From positions 20,584,001 to 20,648,000 of the forward strand of contig NC_135773.1 in the NCBI RefSeq assembly GCF_028453695.1: DNA of 64,000 bases. Reading direction: 5' to 3'. Shown here piece by piece: positions 48,601 through 60,928 of this stretch. Position numbers and translations under genes: made by a program. The notes under the pieces are model-generated. The model had not been told where the DNA came from. It worked only from the letters and a program-made list of their open reading frames with translations, and did no database searches. The stretch's first letter is position 1, and the number at the start of each line of letters is the position of its first letter. Source of the stretch: Augochlora pura (Eukaryota; Arthropoda; Insecta; Hymenoptera; Halictidae).

Positions 48601-48996
48601 AAGGGTCCCAATATTATCGTTGCTCGCTATAATGTCATTTCATTCGTGCCTCTTACACGGTAATAAATCATTTTGTCCGCATCCATTTGCCGCGTGTTAA
48701 CAGAACGCATCGGCTCAAGTATTTCGTCAATATTACACACGCTTCCCGTTACCGTGTTACGAGTGATGCAATCAATTATTCCGTCTATAAAAATCGCATT
48801 ATCCCGTTGCCTCGGACACGGCCGGGTTAATTAGTTTCAAATCGATTTCGTATTATTCTATTACTAAACGCGTGCATTTACATTGGCCGGCGGGGATCGT
48901 AAATATACAAACTGGGCGCCTAGATCTATTTCATATTTATGATCGGACGTAATTTATGGTCGTACCGATGGGATAGTTGAGGGGAATAATACTCAC

Positions 48997-51900
48997 CACG
49001 ACCAGCGCCATGACAGTGCCGAGGGTCGAGCCGGCCAGTACGTCGCTCCAATGATGTTTGTAATCGGAAACCCGCGACAGCGCCGTGAACCAGGCCATCA
49101 AGATGCACATCAGCTGAAGGATATGCTTCAGCAGCTTGCTGCCCTTCCACGTGATTCGCAACTGCAGGTACAACTGGACAGAAGGAAGAACAAAGGCGTT
49201 CTGTAATACGGCGTCGCAGGAGCTGACAATGGTTCGACGCTTCATAGTTTCATAGAATTTGCTTGTACGTCTGATAAGATGTACCACGTGTTTGCATTTC
49301 AAATTGATTGAATGCATTGACAACTTCAGATCATGTGTACTTTCTAATATATAGGTATATTATATTTGATGCTTAACCCTTTGCACTCTAGCGGTGATTC
49401 CGAAGCACTGAAATTGTTCTGTCACCTTCGAAAATAATATTTATAGCAACAAAGTTGTATTTTAGAAGAATTGTTAACAATGAAACTGTTGGTGCGAATC
49501 GCGAGGGTTAACCCTTTGCACTCGAGTGGTGACTCTAACGCACCACTAAGATTATTCTATCACGTCCCAAAATCATTTTTATGCTAACAAAGTTTAGATT
49601 AGAAAAATTCTTAATAGTAAAACTATTAGTAAGAGTCACGAGAAACAATTTCGTATGTATAAAATATATTTTGTCACATAAAATTGAAATATTATAAGTC
49701 AGAAAAGTTATTTTAGATTTAGGGTTGAAATGGCTTCGAGTGCAAAGGGTTAAATTTGTTATATATATATATATAAAATGCTATTTTGTTGCTTAAAATG
49801 GAAATACTGTACACCAGAAAAATGATTTCAGATTTAGGGTTAAAATGGCTTCGAGTGCAAAGGATTGATATATAGCAAATATCTATACTTGGTATACCTG
49901 AGTGGTATATGTAGTAGTAGTATGAGGTAGTATACTTGAATAGAATGTAGGTGGTACACTTGTTCGTCAGATGAAATCACGAGAACAAATAACGACAGAC
50001 TCAACGAAGTAATAAATCTAGGAAATGATCGAACAATACAAAAGGTACGCGATCATTATTATTTTCTCCACGGTTACGACAGTAGGTATGGAAGTTATGT
50101 GTGTAAAAGTTGCACACCTTGAGCATGAAATTACATGTCAAACATTGTTACTAGAAGGACAAATAAACACTTATTTCGTTTCTATTTCTCGTAGTTAATG
50201 CAGCAAATGAGACATAACCTTGCCAGGACGATTATAAAATAATTAACCCTTAGCACTCGGCGCCATCATTCGGCGCCTACCAGCGCTTATAAACAATGAT
50301 ATTATTATAAAGTATACGATATATATGATATATTTGTATATGCATATGTAATATTGTTATAATAATATTCCATTTATATGAATTTGTAGGCATCGAGAAA
50401 TAATTGCAAATCGCTAATAAACTTTAATGCTTAGTCATGTACTAGAATTACGATAGCCGAGTGCAAAGGGTTAATAATATAACGGTGAGAATTTTCGGTC
50501 ACATGCTTTACACATTGTACGAATAAGAAAAGTAATTCGAGCATAGAAAAGTGTCCCGCGAAACCATGAAATTCGATCGGATACCGAAGAGGATAACGAT
50601 GCCCGGTTCTTTTGCGACGGCACCTCGCGCTATAGCTTCGATCTTTCTCCGTGAAATTATTATCTCTTGGTCCACCTGAAGAAGCTATACATATAAGGAA
50701 CCGACGGATACCCCGCAGCCAACTGACAAATGAAAGAAGCGGTGCAAACCACCTCGCCGGGGGACAATTTTTTCCGAGGATCAAAGGGAGCACGTCCGAC
50801 GAGGGCTTTATAATGTAGTCGAGCGAAAAGGGGGTTGAGTTAAAACGTCCGATCTCTTCTGATTATTCCTACTGTTATTGGAATCAGCTTTGCGACCACG
50901 TCGCCGATAATTATCGACTTGTTCTCGTACATTCCGCGTAATTGGTGGACGAATGCAACAGTGCAAATGCAATATATGTCAGGTTATGTCAGGTTATTAC
51001 CTGTTCTACGTTAAATAAATAAGTGAAATTATTTATACGGAAGAATTTGTTTGAGAACGAATATTGAGAACTTTATAATATTTTATAATGATTATAATAC
51101 TTTATAATGTAAAATATTCAGCATTTCATATTTATCGGATAAAATATTTCCCAGGCTTTTTTATGTATCCATTTAACCCCTTGCACTATCGCTCCTTTCA
51201 TGCTGCGACAATTACCACTTGTTCGTACTTAATCATTTTCATAATAGGACCAGACAATTTCTGTTTCCTGCATTGTCTTTATTTATCTTTATTTCTATAC
51301 TTTAACCCTTTGCAATCGAAGCCATTTCAACTGGAAATATGAAGTAATTTCTCTGGCTTATAGTATTTCCGTATTATATAAAGAAAAAGTATATTTTCTG
51401 TATATGTAATTGATTCTTGGCATTCGTAATAACATAACATAACCTTAACAATGTTTGAAATGCAAACTTTGTTAGTATATAGATTATTTTGCAACGTGAT
51501 AGAATAATTTTATGGTGCCTCACAGTCACCATTCGAGTGCAAAGGGTTAATGACAGATGAATTAATTTTTATTTCGATGTAGACGAAATTAATAATGCAT
51601 TCATATTTAGTAGAGCTTGCATAAAATCTTCATCACGAGTCTGACTCGTTATTATAGTGCAAGGGGATTTATGCATCTCGAAGGAAATAACAAGGAGTAT
51701 ATCTAATGTACGTACATTATACGTACATGTATAGTTTCTTTACGATACGTCGATATACAAATGCGCACGTATTTTCTGTCAGACGTATAAATACCGCGTC
51801 CCACTGCGAACGTAATGTCGGGGGATGGGTCAACCCCATCCTCGCGCATAGGTAACAGTAATTTTATAACTTTCCGAATGCAGTTCACAGCATGCCACGA

Positions 51901-54900
51901 ACAATTTATCTCCTACTCTATTTCGAATAATCGTTTCATTGATAAATTGCTATTCGAGGAAGCAAATCTGAAAATGCTTTAACCAGCTGGGGATTATGAA
52001 CTGCAATAATTCAAAGTCCATGCGCGTATTTTACGACTTCCCCCTCCTCACTTTTTGAACAAACGCTTCTCTTTGTAAAGAAGTTATAAATTATCTCGTC
52101 AATATAATTAAAAATCTCCTAATTCCTGCTGGCAGATTGGATTTAGAAAAACAGTGTCATGAAAAATAATTTGAAAGCAACGAACTTGAATGTTCGATTG
52201 AAAAATCTATGAATCAAAATTTCTATTAACAGTTTATAATAATTTAAATTTTCTAGCGTATCTTTTAATAACGGAAGAATTACATTTTGATACGATTTAG
52301 AAGAAATTCATAATATTCATGTCTATTAGATTACGTGTGTAACGAAATACTTTGTCTTACATTCTTGTTTTATTTATCATTTTGCAAATAAAATTCAACC
52401 TTTCGTAAATTAAATTGGCTTGTAATTATTCGAAATGAATTTCATATTAAACTTGAAAATCAAACGACACTTTGTGGATATATACTAAATATTAATGGAG
52501 ATTGATTATTTGCAATGAAATATGCGTTATTTTATACATGTCTATATAAATTCGTATTAATCTTAAGAATTGAATAATAAAGAGACAACCTCTTTTAATT
52601 CGTTTTACAAGAGGACAAGTAAAACCTGGAGGAGCATCAATTTAATTTGCTAAAAGGTGAATCTGGTCTACAGAGGGTTAATTTTAAGTGGAGAGAGGTG
52701 AATACGATCTACAAAATTATTAATGGAGTATTAATGTTTCACGAATGGATTAATGGATTAATTGAATATAAGATGAATATTATGAATATAAGATAAATAT
52801 GGCGAATATAAGGTAAATATGGCGAATATAATCTATGAAAGCATTAGCTTTGAGTGTAAAATCCGCAGTTGCAATTTAATAAATTTTGTATAAATTTACG
52901 CAAAAAGTGGAACTTTCTAGCCTTACCTTACGACTCGAGATATCGCAAATCACGTTACGCGAGATTCCCTAAGTGCTGAAAATCGCCTTACGCAAGATTT
53001 ATCGCGTGAAAATTGTCTCGCATACGCTCTATACATTTCCGAACCAGCGTAGACTTTTTCAGCACGCGCCTCATTATTACTTAACATATGCTACAGAAAT
53101 TTTCAATGGACCGGTGACAAACCGATGCGCGCTTTGTTCGTCGAACCCGAGCGCGTAATAATATCACGGTTGTTAAAGCTTGGCGGTATTTTGCGAATCG
53201 ATTTTTACTCGTGTATACGAGTAATACTATACTGTACATATAGGTATACCATACATCAATCACGCTGCCGAATCGGCGAAAAAAAGGCTCGAGTGGCCTG
53301 TAATCCGACCGAACAAAAACCACGTTTGACACATGAAACGCGGGCTTAATAAATAATTTATTCGTCTCTCGTGTAAATTCTTTTGAGAGGGAAAACGTTA
53401 TGAGCGAAGGAGAGAAAAAAAAGAAGAAGATACCAGACGAAAGAAAATGGTTACTTACCGCGAGGTAGATCATCGTGTAGGCAGAGAAGGACGAGTGTCC
53501 CGAGGGGAAGGATAATCTGAAAGAGATGGACATTATAAATGGTATCGTGTCGAATAAATCTCGTCCGGCGGTCGTTACGGGCAACAAATTCTCGTTATAT
53601 TATTCAACGCGGCGCACGGTGCCCGGTCCTAAGTAGCAGGTTTCAAGACCAGATTAATAATTCCTAAACTAATTCATTTTTTCATCTAAGAGCATTGATA
53701 CATTTTTGAGAAGCGTATAAACAGCGTCGGTAACAGAAATGTAACTTTATTCAAAGAACGATTTTAATAATCTTAACCTTCTTCGTTGAGTAAAAAGGTT
53801 TTTATCAATTTTCTATTGTAATTTGTTGTTATATATAAATGATCATATATTAGTAACTTCCTAGAAAGCTTTGTTTGAACAATTTTTCGGCCAGTCGAAA
53901 AATCGACATTTAATAGATTAAATAATAAATTCTCTATAATGCACAATTTGTGCTGAATATGTTCATCAATGCTTCATGGGTCCGATGATTTTTCCCAGAA
54001 GAATAGTGAGCGTATTTTAAAGAAAAGCATTAACAATACCAAATAAAGATATCGTATCGCACACGTCTCTTCTTTTATCTCGATTAATTGTGTTCAATGT
54101 CTACGATATATCGGTGCTCGATCATGATTATTAAAATATTATATGCACATTTTTGCTTCTTCGAACAAATGTGATCCTCATACTTTCAATCCTTTTCATA
54201 CGGCGATTATACAAAAATTAGAATCGAAGAAGTGTTTCTCTCGTCGACTAAAAGGGAGACTATTCAATTTAACAAATAAAAATGCTACCAAACGTTACCA
54301 ATATTATACAATAAAATTAAAATATAAAATTAATAAGAAAAACAGACAAAATTCTTACATTTCGCTCTCCAAATCGATCGACTTTAGAGACGTTTAGGAT
54401 TTCAAATCTTCGAGAGAGAACGACACCGCGCGACGACGCGCAACGCGCCACGCATGCGCGTCGCGCGCATCGTCGCCGGAGCACACACGCGTCCCGTAAT
54501 GGGACCCTATTCATTTTGTCAGAATTAATTCCGGGGCGTGTTCCGTGCCGATTACAATCGGCGAGGAGGACGCGCGTACCTCGGACCCCGGGTATCGTAA
54601 AGATTCGCCGGAAGATCCTTCGATCGTAGCACGACGAGAAAAAGAAGAACGAGCCGGGGCAGGAACCGGCGGAAAAGAAGTAAAAAAAGGGGAAGAGAGG
54701 GAGAGACTCCGGTGGACCGTGGACTTCTATCTGCAAGAGTAATTGAGCATCAAAGAAGCTGCTTTAATCGGATATTATCTGCCCCCCTCCCTTCCCCCTC
54801 CTTCCCATCCTCCACTTCCTCCTCCTCCTCCTCCTCCTCGTCGTATCTCTCATTTTTCGTTTTACCCCCATCGAGCGCGCCTTCTTCGGGGAAGTGGCTG

Positions 54901-57900
54901 TCGGAACCTATTATTTCATCTTAATTGTGTTTACTTTGCGCAGCGATGTTGTTCTCTTGTTTTCTATGCGGATGGCGGACATGTTTACGCTTACGTTTAT
55001 GTACACGGCCGTGATGGAAATCGGTGGTAATAAATTATTAAGTATGCATGTTATTCGGTTCTTCAATGTTGTAATAAAATTCTAATACCTTGTTGTTAAT
55101 ATTTAATCATTTAACGTATATCCGGACGTGGAATAAAAACATTAATGTTTTGTCTCTTTTGAAGAAATTATACCGATTGAAAAAATTCCTAATCGCAGGA
55201 ACCGCGAAGAAAATGGTACGTCAAGGGGTGATCGTACGGGGTAGAAAAGCCGATTTATAGGCTACCAGTCGGTAAAGTATTAAATATTGTCATTACTTTG
55301 TTAATCTGTTCTACTATAAGTCAGTGTCCACATTTATATAAATATATTACATAAAACCAGAGTTATTTTAATTTTATTTCGTGATAAAAATCAATGATTT
55401 GAGATAAATCCTTGAATCGCAGGGATCGGTAAGCTTCGACTAAATAAAGTATCAAATAATTCCCGCGTATATAGATATTCTTGTTAAACGTTGTGCATTT
55501 GAACAACACCAAATCCTGTTTCCACGATCGTTCGAAGGCTCGACGAAGTCCGCCGATTCCTATCCATCGATCGATCAATCCTTTACGGGGACCGGGGATT
55601 CACGGCGCAACGGAATTTGGTCGATTGTTTGCCGAGACAGTATCTCGAGCCGGTTTCAACGGATACACGGGGAGGGGGGAAAAAAATAAGGGGCGCCGGT
55701 AGCAGCAAATGACAATGAGGAAAGGTCTGACGGGGTCCGGTGGCGATTCGCATGAACGGGATTGAATTCGAATCAAGGAGCTCGGGGCCCGGGCTGTGCG
55801 CGCCGAGCCCCGGCAACCGAAACATTATTACACGGTTCCCGACTGTAGCCGCGAGCGTGAACACACCCCAGTCATTGTTACTCTAGCTCTAACCACAATG
55901 GCCGTGTATTATTAACGATTCGCGCTCCGCGCATTTTTCGCCGGCCATTGTCAGCCGATTCAGCGCGTCCCGGCACTCGCGCGCGCATGCAATTCTTCGG
56001 TCGCTGCTCTCCGTCGGATGGTCTTCTAATTTTCGAAATGTCTACGCCGGGATCGTTTGTAATTTCGCGGTGCACCGCGTACGGTGGGAAACAATGTCGC
56101 TGTCTTTTTTTTTTTTCATTCTTTCGCGGCTTTTGTAGAACTTCTGTTGATCGTGGCAGAAGCCTTTCGGTGGTTCTGGCTGGTCGACGCGGTCTTTTTT
56201 CTTTCTGTTAGAATAAAGACGCGCACAAAGCGAACCACGTGGAGCGTTGTTCGATGCAACTGGTGAATGATAAGCGATATTTTTAGGTGACATTGTAAAC
56301 TTTAACACGTCGAGTGTGCCACGTCAGTCATCGGTGACCGACACTGAACTCTCCGTTCAGGCCGCGTCAGTCGCCGGTGACTGACAGCGTGAAATATGAT
56401 ATAAAACTAAAAGATTTACAATTTTTTTTAAGTTGTTACCCAAAATTTATTTAAAGTTCTTTGAATTTTTATTTAATACTGGATTCTGTTACTAAAGTAT
56501 TTTTTTCAGAAAATTTTAATGGACTTAATGCATCGAAGTAAATTTGCAAGCAGTGCGCTTTGCGTTGCTGCATCATGATACCAGCGTGCGTGGCCTGACG
56601 GGGATTTTCTTATATAATCGCGTGGCACTCAACGTGTTAAGTACATTGTTGTTGGGAGTGTAAATTTAATTGTGCCCATGCGATGCAAAATGAAGCTACG
56701 AATTCTTATTCTTTCGCTAGGAAATAGTGTTCTCTAAATTTTATGGTGAATGTGAATAATCTTTGGAAAAGAAAGAGTGATTTATAAATCGTTCTTTAAT
56801 ATTAGGTTGGAAACTATGAAACGGGCGTCAAGGCTTAACACAGACTAAACAAGAACGCCCGTTTCATAGTTTCCAACCTAATAAATTGGCTAGAAGTAGC
56901 ATTTCTCCGAACAATAATTATTGTAGGTAGACAGCGAAGCTATGAACCTAAAGAGACTCTTTTATAAATGTTTTCGGAAATGTTATTGTTGAAATAACGC
57001 CCGTTTCATAGTTTCAAATCTAATAAATTCGTTAGAAATCGTGTTTTTCCAATATATTAGGTTGGAAACTATGAAACGGGCATCGCGGCTGTACTTAGAC
57101 TAAACAAAAACGCCCGTTTCATAGTTTCCAATCTAATGTAATTGAAGTATTAAGTTGGAAACTATGAAACGGGCGTTTTTGTTTAGTCTAAATACAGCCG
57201 CGACGCCCGTTTCATAGTTTCCAACTTAATATATTGGAAAAACACGATTTCTAACGAATTTATTAGATTGGAAACTATGAAACTAAACAAGAACGCCCGT
57301 TTCATAGTTTCCAACCAAATACAATTGATTTTCTTTGCGAAGTAGCGTTTCTCCGAACATTAATTATTGTAGGTAGACAGCGAAGCTATGAACCTAAAGA
57401 GGCTCTTTTATAAACGTTTCCGCGAAAGTCTATTGTTGGCAAGTCTATTGTTGCAGAATTCATGCACGGTCGGTGATAACTGGGTTTTCATCGATTTCAG
57501 CCACAAACGCTAAGGGAATGATCGCATTTGTCAGATTATGTCAGGTATAGAAGCGCGTACCATAGTGATTTATTGTTGCAGAAGGATCTCATAGGGGACG
57601 TGGCTGCAATAATGCATGGGACTAAAACGTATTAAATACTCATCGCGCGCTTAGCACGTCCCACTGACGTTGAATTATTTGCTGAAATTTCAGACCGCTA
57701 TCAACACTAATCCCATCCTAAAAGCCATTTCCTGACAAGCACATTTCCATATAGAAATTACAATATGGAGTTCATTGAAATGTTTTAGAATTTCTGTAAC
57801 AGGGTGTGGCCGAGTAAAGAAATATATTCAACAATTCTTGGTGGAAGCAGCTTTATGACTTTACTAACTATGAAGTAATAAATTTAAATCCGGTCATTTG

Positions 57901-58001
57901 ATTGGCGGTGGAAGGTTTAGTGGTAAAGTACTGTAATTAATATTACATATTATTTCATTTTATATTGATTTTTAGAAATCACAAAAAAAATAGATTTTAG
58001 T

Positions 58002-58041
<40 letters not shown>

Positions 58042-60164
58042 CTCTATACTGTATAATATAATAATAATAATACTAATAACACTAATATAATAATACTGTA
58101 TACAATAATGATAAAAATAGAGAAGGACAAAAATCTATTTTTTGCGACGTCTAAACAATCTAGGCATGGAATACGTTCGCAGTAAGAATGGACCGATGTG
58201 AAACGAAACGACTTCTGGACAGCGTGGTCCCAAGTAATAACCGAATGAAGGGTTTCACAGAGCCAATGAATGGAGGAGCTAATGTCATATTCTATACGTG
58301 GGTAGACTGGCTACGGAAGATTCGGATACGCTGTGCTGGTTACGCGTCCCTTCGCCGGTCAAGCAGAAGACTAGAGGGCGAGACTCCGATATGAATGAAT
58401 TCTCTGTACGCTTTTATCGTCGTTTCCTGAAATCTAGTTTATAAATGAAACTGTCCTTGGCAACGTAACAGTGAATGGATGACCTGGAGCACGCTTCGCT
58501 GACCGGACATTATCCGTCAAAAACGTGGAACTCCTCTCTTTTTTTTTTACTAAACAAATGCGTCCTAATTAAACAACGATATATATATATATCGCCAAAA
58601 TGTATAATTTAAAATAGTGGAAAAGTAAACTAAAAATTTTGTTGCATTATTTTGAATGTCTTGAACTGTTAAAGAAAGTGAAAACTTATGACACGTTAAA
58701 CTATGTCATTGCAGATGATACAGACACTTTTTAATAATTTATAATAATTAAAAATATAATTCAGGTTATGATTAAATTTATAATTAACACAATATAGTTG
58801 ACACTCTACGATCACTATTTTAAATAACTTTTACCTATTCATATGAGAAACGAAAGAATTAAACAACGAAGACTAGGAGTAGAGTCTAAATTGGAAATTA
58901 TTATGTTTGTAATTATGATATAATCGGAGACAAAATCATTGTACAATACATCTATTGTATAATGTTAATATTTTCGTTATTGTTACTATTATTAATCGTT
59001 CTTTGAACCGACTCTATACAACGTTCGAGAGAAATGATTAAAATTATTTACCTGACTTCCTTCAGGAGCCTCGACGAGATGTCGGCTGTGCAGGTAAAGT
59101 CTTCGAAGTACCGATGATGATTTATAATTGCGCTACAGTTGATGGCAGGCTTGCAGAGATCCATAAAGTGGGGTCTCAGGCGGCCGATCGTGTATTTCCC
59201 GAAGTCCGTGACTAAGACTGTCGTGGCTGCACCAAATCCAAATATACCGATCTAAAATACGAACCGCGCCAATCATGATTATTTATCGGCGCAAATAATT
59301 CGAATAACCTGTGTAATATATATATTGTACGTATAATCCGAAGAGAGCGTTCTGAATATTTATAGTTAGCTGACCTCATACTTTTTTTTTGGGGAAGAAT
59401 AAGTGAGTAAGAAAGACTCGACTATACCCAAGCCTGTCGGAAATATTTTAACAATCGCGTGTGCAATCTTTAATTTATTAACAGTAAACGCATCCTGGCC
59501 CGTCAAATAATTGATTTACAATTTTCTGTTTTAGGATTATTTAGATTGCAAGGACGCCTTTACGGATAATAATTGATTAATACATTTCATAATTGTCAGC
59601 AAAAATACGCAGATCGGATTGAATTGTTGATCAGGAACACTATATATGATTGTTATGTACATACGTAAATCAAATAGAAATTGCATGGATCAATTAAATG
59701 GTAGAGCAGATGCACTTTATATAATTGTAATGCGTCATTGTATAATACTAGGTAAATATTCATAAGTACTAGAGTGTGACATATATAACAAGCCAGCTTT
59801 ATTTTATATGCAACAAAATTATATATATGAGCTAATTTATTACATCTTCTCCATTTGATTAAAATCCATAATACGCAAAGATGTTGAGAAAGTAACAGAT
59901 GTTGTATAACTTAACTTTCTAATCTTTTGATTATATAATATGCTTGAATTTTTTGAAACTTTTAACACCGTGGCTTGGCGAACCAAGTTTCGAATCGCAC
60001 CTACTAGTTTTTGTAAAAAATACATGATGAAATAATATGCGTTGCGCATAAGTACATACCTTGTTATACGCATTCCATATCCAAGGAGGAATTTTTCGAC
60101 CAAACAACATCTTAGAGGACTCGACGTTGCTGTATTTCGCGTATAAATATTCACCCAAAATCAT
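48997..60164 (-). CDS. Lipid phosphate phosphatase (wunen/PLPP type, PAP2 superfamily), partial
   Basis: Four exons, 60164-60060, 59251-59052, 53516-53459 and 49173-48997, join in frame to 180 residues forming the core of a six-helix membrane phosphatase. Such enzymes remove phosphate from phosphatidate, lysophosphatidate or sphingosine-1-phosphate at the outer cell surface. All three PAP2 motifs are present: K-x6-R-P in KYTIGRLRP, PSGH in RLSFPSGHSSFS, and SR-x5-H-x3-D in SRVSDYKHHWSD. An N-C-S glycosylation site lies in the loop after motif 1. The first recognised exon begins MILGEYLY, which aligns inside the protein. The N-terminal exon with the first membrane helix is thus still missing, probably beyond 64000. 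The last exon ends at a strong GTGAGT donor and the C-terminal exon was not found. Reading through that donor would add 18 residues and a stop, giving a possible short isoform. Introns of about 5.5 and 4.3 kb carry many transposons. Confidence 0.95.
49373..49511. mobile_element. Truncated family A element
   Basis: The head is normal (TTAACCCTTTGCACTCTAG) but the tail is cut short; it ends GCGAGGGTTAA and shares that TTAA with the next copy. It lies in a lipid phosphatase intron. Confidence 0.75.
49508..49753. mobile_element. Family A element
   Basis: Intact ends (TTAACCCTTTGCACTCGAG and GCTTCGAGTGCAAAGGGTTAA), 246 bases. Directly head-to-tail with the truncated copy on its left and followed by a partial tail copy on its right. 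Confidence 0.85.
49754..49866. repeat. Partial family A tail with a TA run
   Basis: Only the tail half is present (TTGTTGCTTAAAATGGAAAT through GCTTCGAGTGCAAAGGATTG). With the two preceding copies it makes a three-member head-to-tail row sharing junctions. Confidence 0.75.
50243..50474. mobile_element. Family D TTAA-type element
   Basis: Ends are TTAACCCTTAGCACTCGGC and GCCGAGTGCAAAGGGTTAA. Relative to the copy at 34873 it is in reverse orientation. Confidence 0.8.
51173..51670. mobile_element. Family B element interrupted by family A
   Basis: The left end is TTAACCCCTTGCACTATCGC; the right end TTATAGTGCAAGGGG has lost its final TTAA. The two halves are collinear with the copy at 7565-7813. 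A complete family A element occupies 51302-51550. Confidence 0.85.
51302..51550. mobile_element. Family A element nested in family B
   Basis: Ends are TTAACCCTTTGCAATCGAAG and CATTCGAGTGCAAAGGGTTAA, with TTAA on both sides. Reverse orientation relative to the 13982 copy. Confidence 0.85.
51671..53458. other. Lipid phosphatase intron sequence
   Basis: Intronic and AT-rich. It holds a short run of GAATATAAGATAAATATGGC-like units near 52785-52830. Nothing else was recognised. Confidence 0.45.
54400..55020. other. CpG-rich island inside a lipid phosphatase intron
   Basis: Strongly CpG-rich at 54420-54660, then a pyrimidine-rich tract with a (TCC)n microsatellite (about 54805-54842). The overlapping open frames on both strands have no recognisable domain. 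An internal promoter of the lipid phosphatase gene is one possibility. Confidence 0.4.
55020..55231. mobile_element. Partial family C element with an unoccupied site
   Basis: Sequence from AATAAATTATTAAGTATG to GGTACGTCAAGGGGTGA is collinear with the halves of the interrupted copy at 34737-35231. Here the site of the family D insertion is empty and reads CATTTAACGTATAT (TTAA at 55111-55114). The left end is missing. Confidence 0.8.
55236..55290. repeat. Family G terminal fragment
   Basis: GAAAAGCCGATTTATAGGCT followed by CAGTCGGTAAAG matches the right end of the family G host at 10715-10745. Confidence 0.6.
55560..56290. other. CpG-rich island
   Basis: GC- and CpG-rich patches (55560-55870 and 55920-56100) without a recognisable exon, within the large lipid phosphatase intron. 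Confidence 0.4.
56302..56640. mobile_element. Family I TTAA-type element
   Basis: Ends are TTAACACGTCGAGTGTGCCA and GGCACTCAACGTGTTAA, each with an intact TTAA, 339 bases. The left part contains repeated CGTCAGTC-x-TCGGTGAC motifs, in direct and inverted copies, that could fold back. There is no coding capacity. Confidence 0.8.
56802..57318. mobile_element. Cluster of mariner-like palindromes
   Basis: Four near-perfect palindromic units (56802-56881, 57057-57136, 57150-57229 and 57263-57318) each start TTAGGTTGGAAACTATGAA or a close variant, end with its complement, and share a GACTAAACAA centre. A solo terminus lies at 56997-57024. The terminus resembles those of mariner elements and insertions are next to TA. 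The middle two units and their flanks form a larger inverted repeat centred near 57143, with 57002-57056 mirrored at 57231-57285. Confidence 0.8.
56893..57438. repeat. 100-bp direct repeats bracketing the palindrome cluster
   Basis: GAAGTAGCATTTCTCCGAAC and the following GTAGGTAGACAGCGAAGCTA region at 56893-56992 recur at 57339-57438 with few changes. They bracket most of the palindrome cluster. Confidence 0.8.
57979..58146. repeat. Inverted-repeat element with an internal (CT)n microsatellite
   Basis: The left arm (AAAAATAGATTTTAGTCCTT, about 57979-58010) is mirrored by the right arm (AAGGACAAAAATCTATTTTT, about 58115-58146). A CT run occupies 58003-58045, and an inner AT-rich inverted pair (CTGTATAATATAATA and TAATATAATAATACTG) lies at 58050-58102. 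Confidence 0.75.
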
Positions 60165-60235
60165 CTGCAATAGAATTTATAAATTCATTCAATTAACTAT
60201 TTTAATTGACATTATTTCACGTAGAAATAATTTAC

Positions 60236-60560
60236 GCTTTAAAACTAATTTAAGATTTCTAAATTGTATAACTAGAGAGCAACAAGAACAGCAAATATAC
60301 TTAATACACAACTCCATTTCTTTATAATCTCTTTATGTTTTACTTTTATATTATAATATCATTTTTGTTCTTTTTATTTGTATGTAACATTTTCAAGGAT
60401 CGCTTTAAAACTAACTTAGGATTTCAATATTGTATAACTAGAGCAACAAGAACAGCAAATATACTTCGTATAAAACTCAACTTCTTTGTAATTTCTTTGT
60501 TTTACTTTTATATTATAATATCATTTTTGTTCTTTTTATTTCTATATAATATTTTTAAGG
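60236..60560. repeat. 166-bp tandem duplication
   Basis: The unit starting GCTTTAAAACTAATTTAAGA at 60236 is repeated from 60402 with only scattered changes, both ending TTTT(C/A)AAGG. It lies just upstream of the first recognised lipid phosphatase exon. Confidence 0.85.
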
Positions 60561-60928
60561 TTACTCCGAGCTATGCATATTAACTCTACTACTGTACCAG
60601 TCTTTTAATAAAGAATAATAATAATTATCCATGCATTCAATATTTTCGTTTACTCGTTGCAAATATTATCAGCACCGAACTTTTAATTTCCGATAAACAG
60701 CGATCGATATATCCGAGGTTCCTTCTAATAGTCACGAAAATTGTTTCGAGTAGCGTCAATAAACGACGCTATCCTGTTCGCTGTCAAACCCACCGATCGT
60801 GGTTTTAGATTTCGTTTCAATAACGTCGGTTGATAGCGGTTCGGTTCGCTGACCGTCATATCGGTGCGCGCGGTCCGTTTACCTGCCGACGGGTTGCATC
60901 GTCACAGGTTCGATGGTCTACCGTGACT

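Noticed and set aside
60061..60583. Two + strand frames of 82-88 codons
   Set aside because: They run antisense to a lipid phosphatase exon and through the 166-bp tandem duplication, which explains their similarity to each other.
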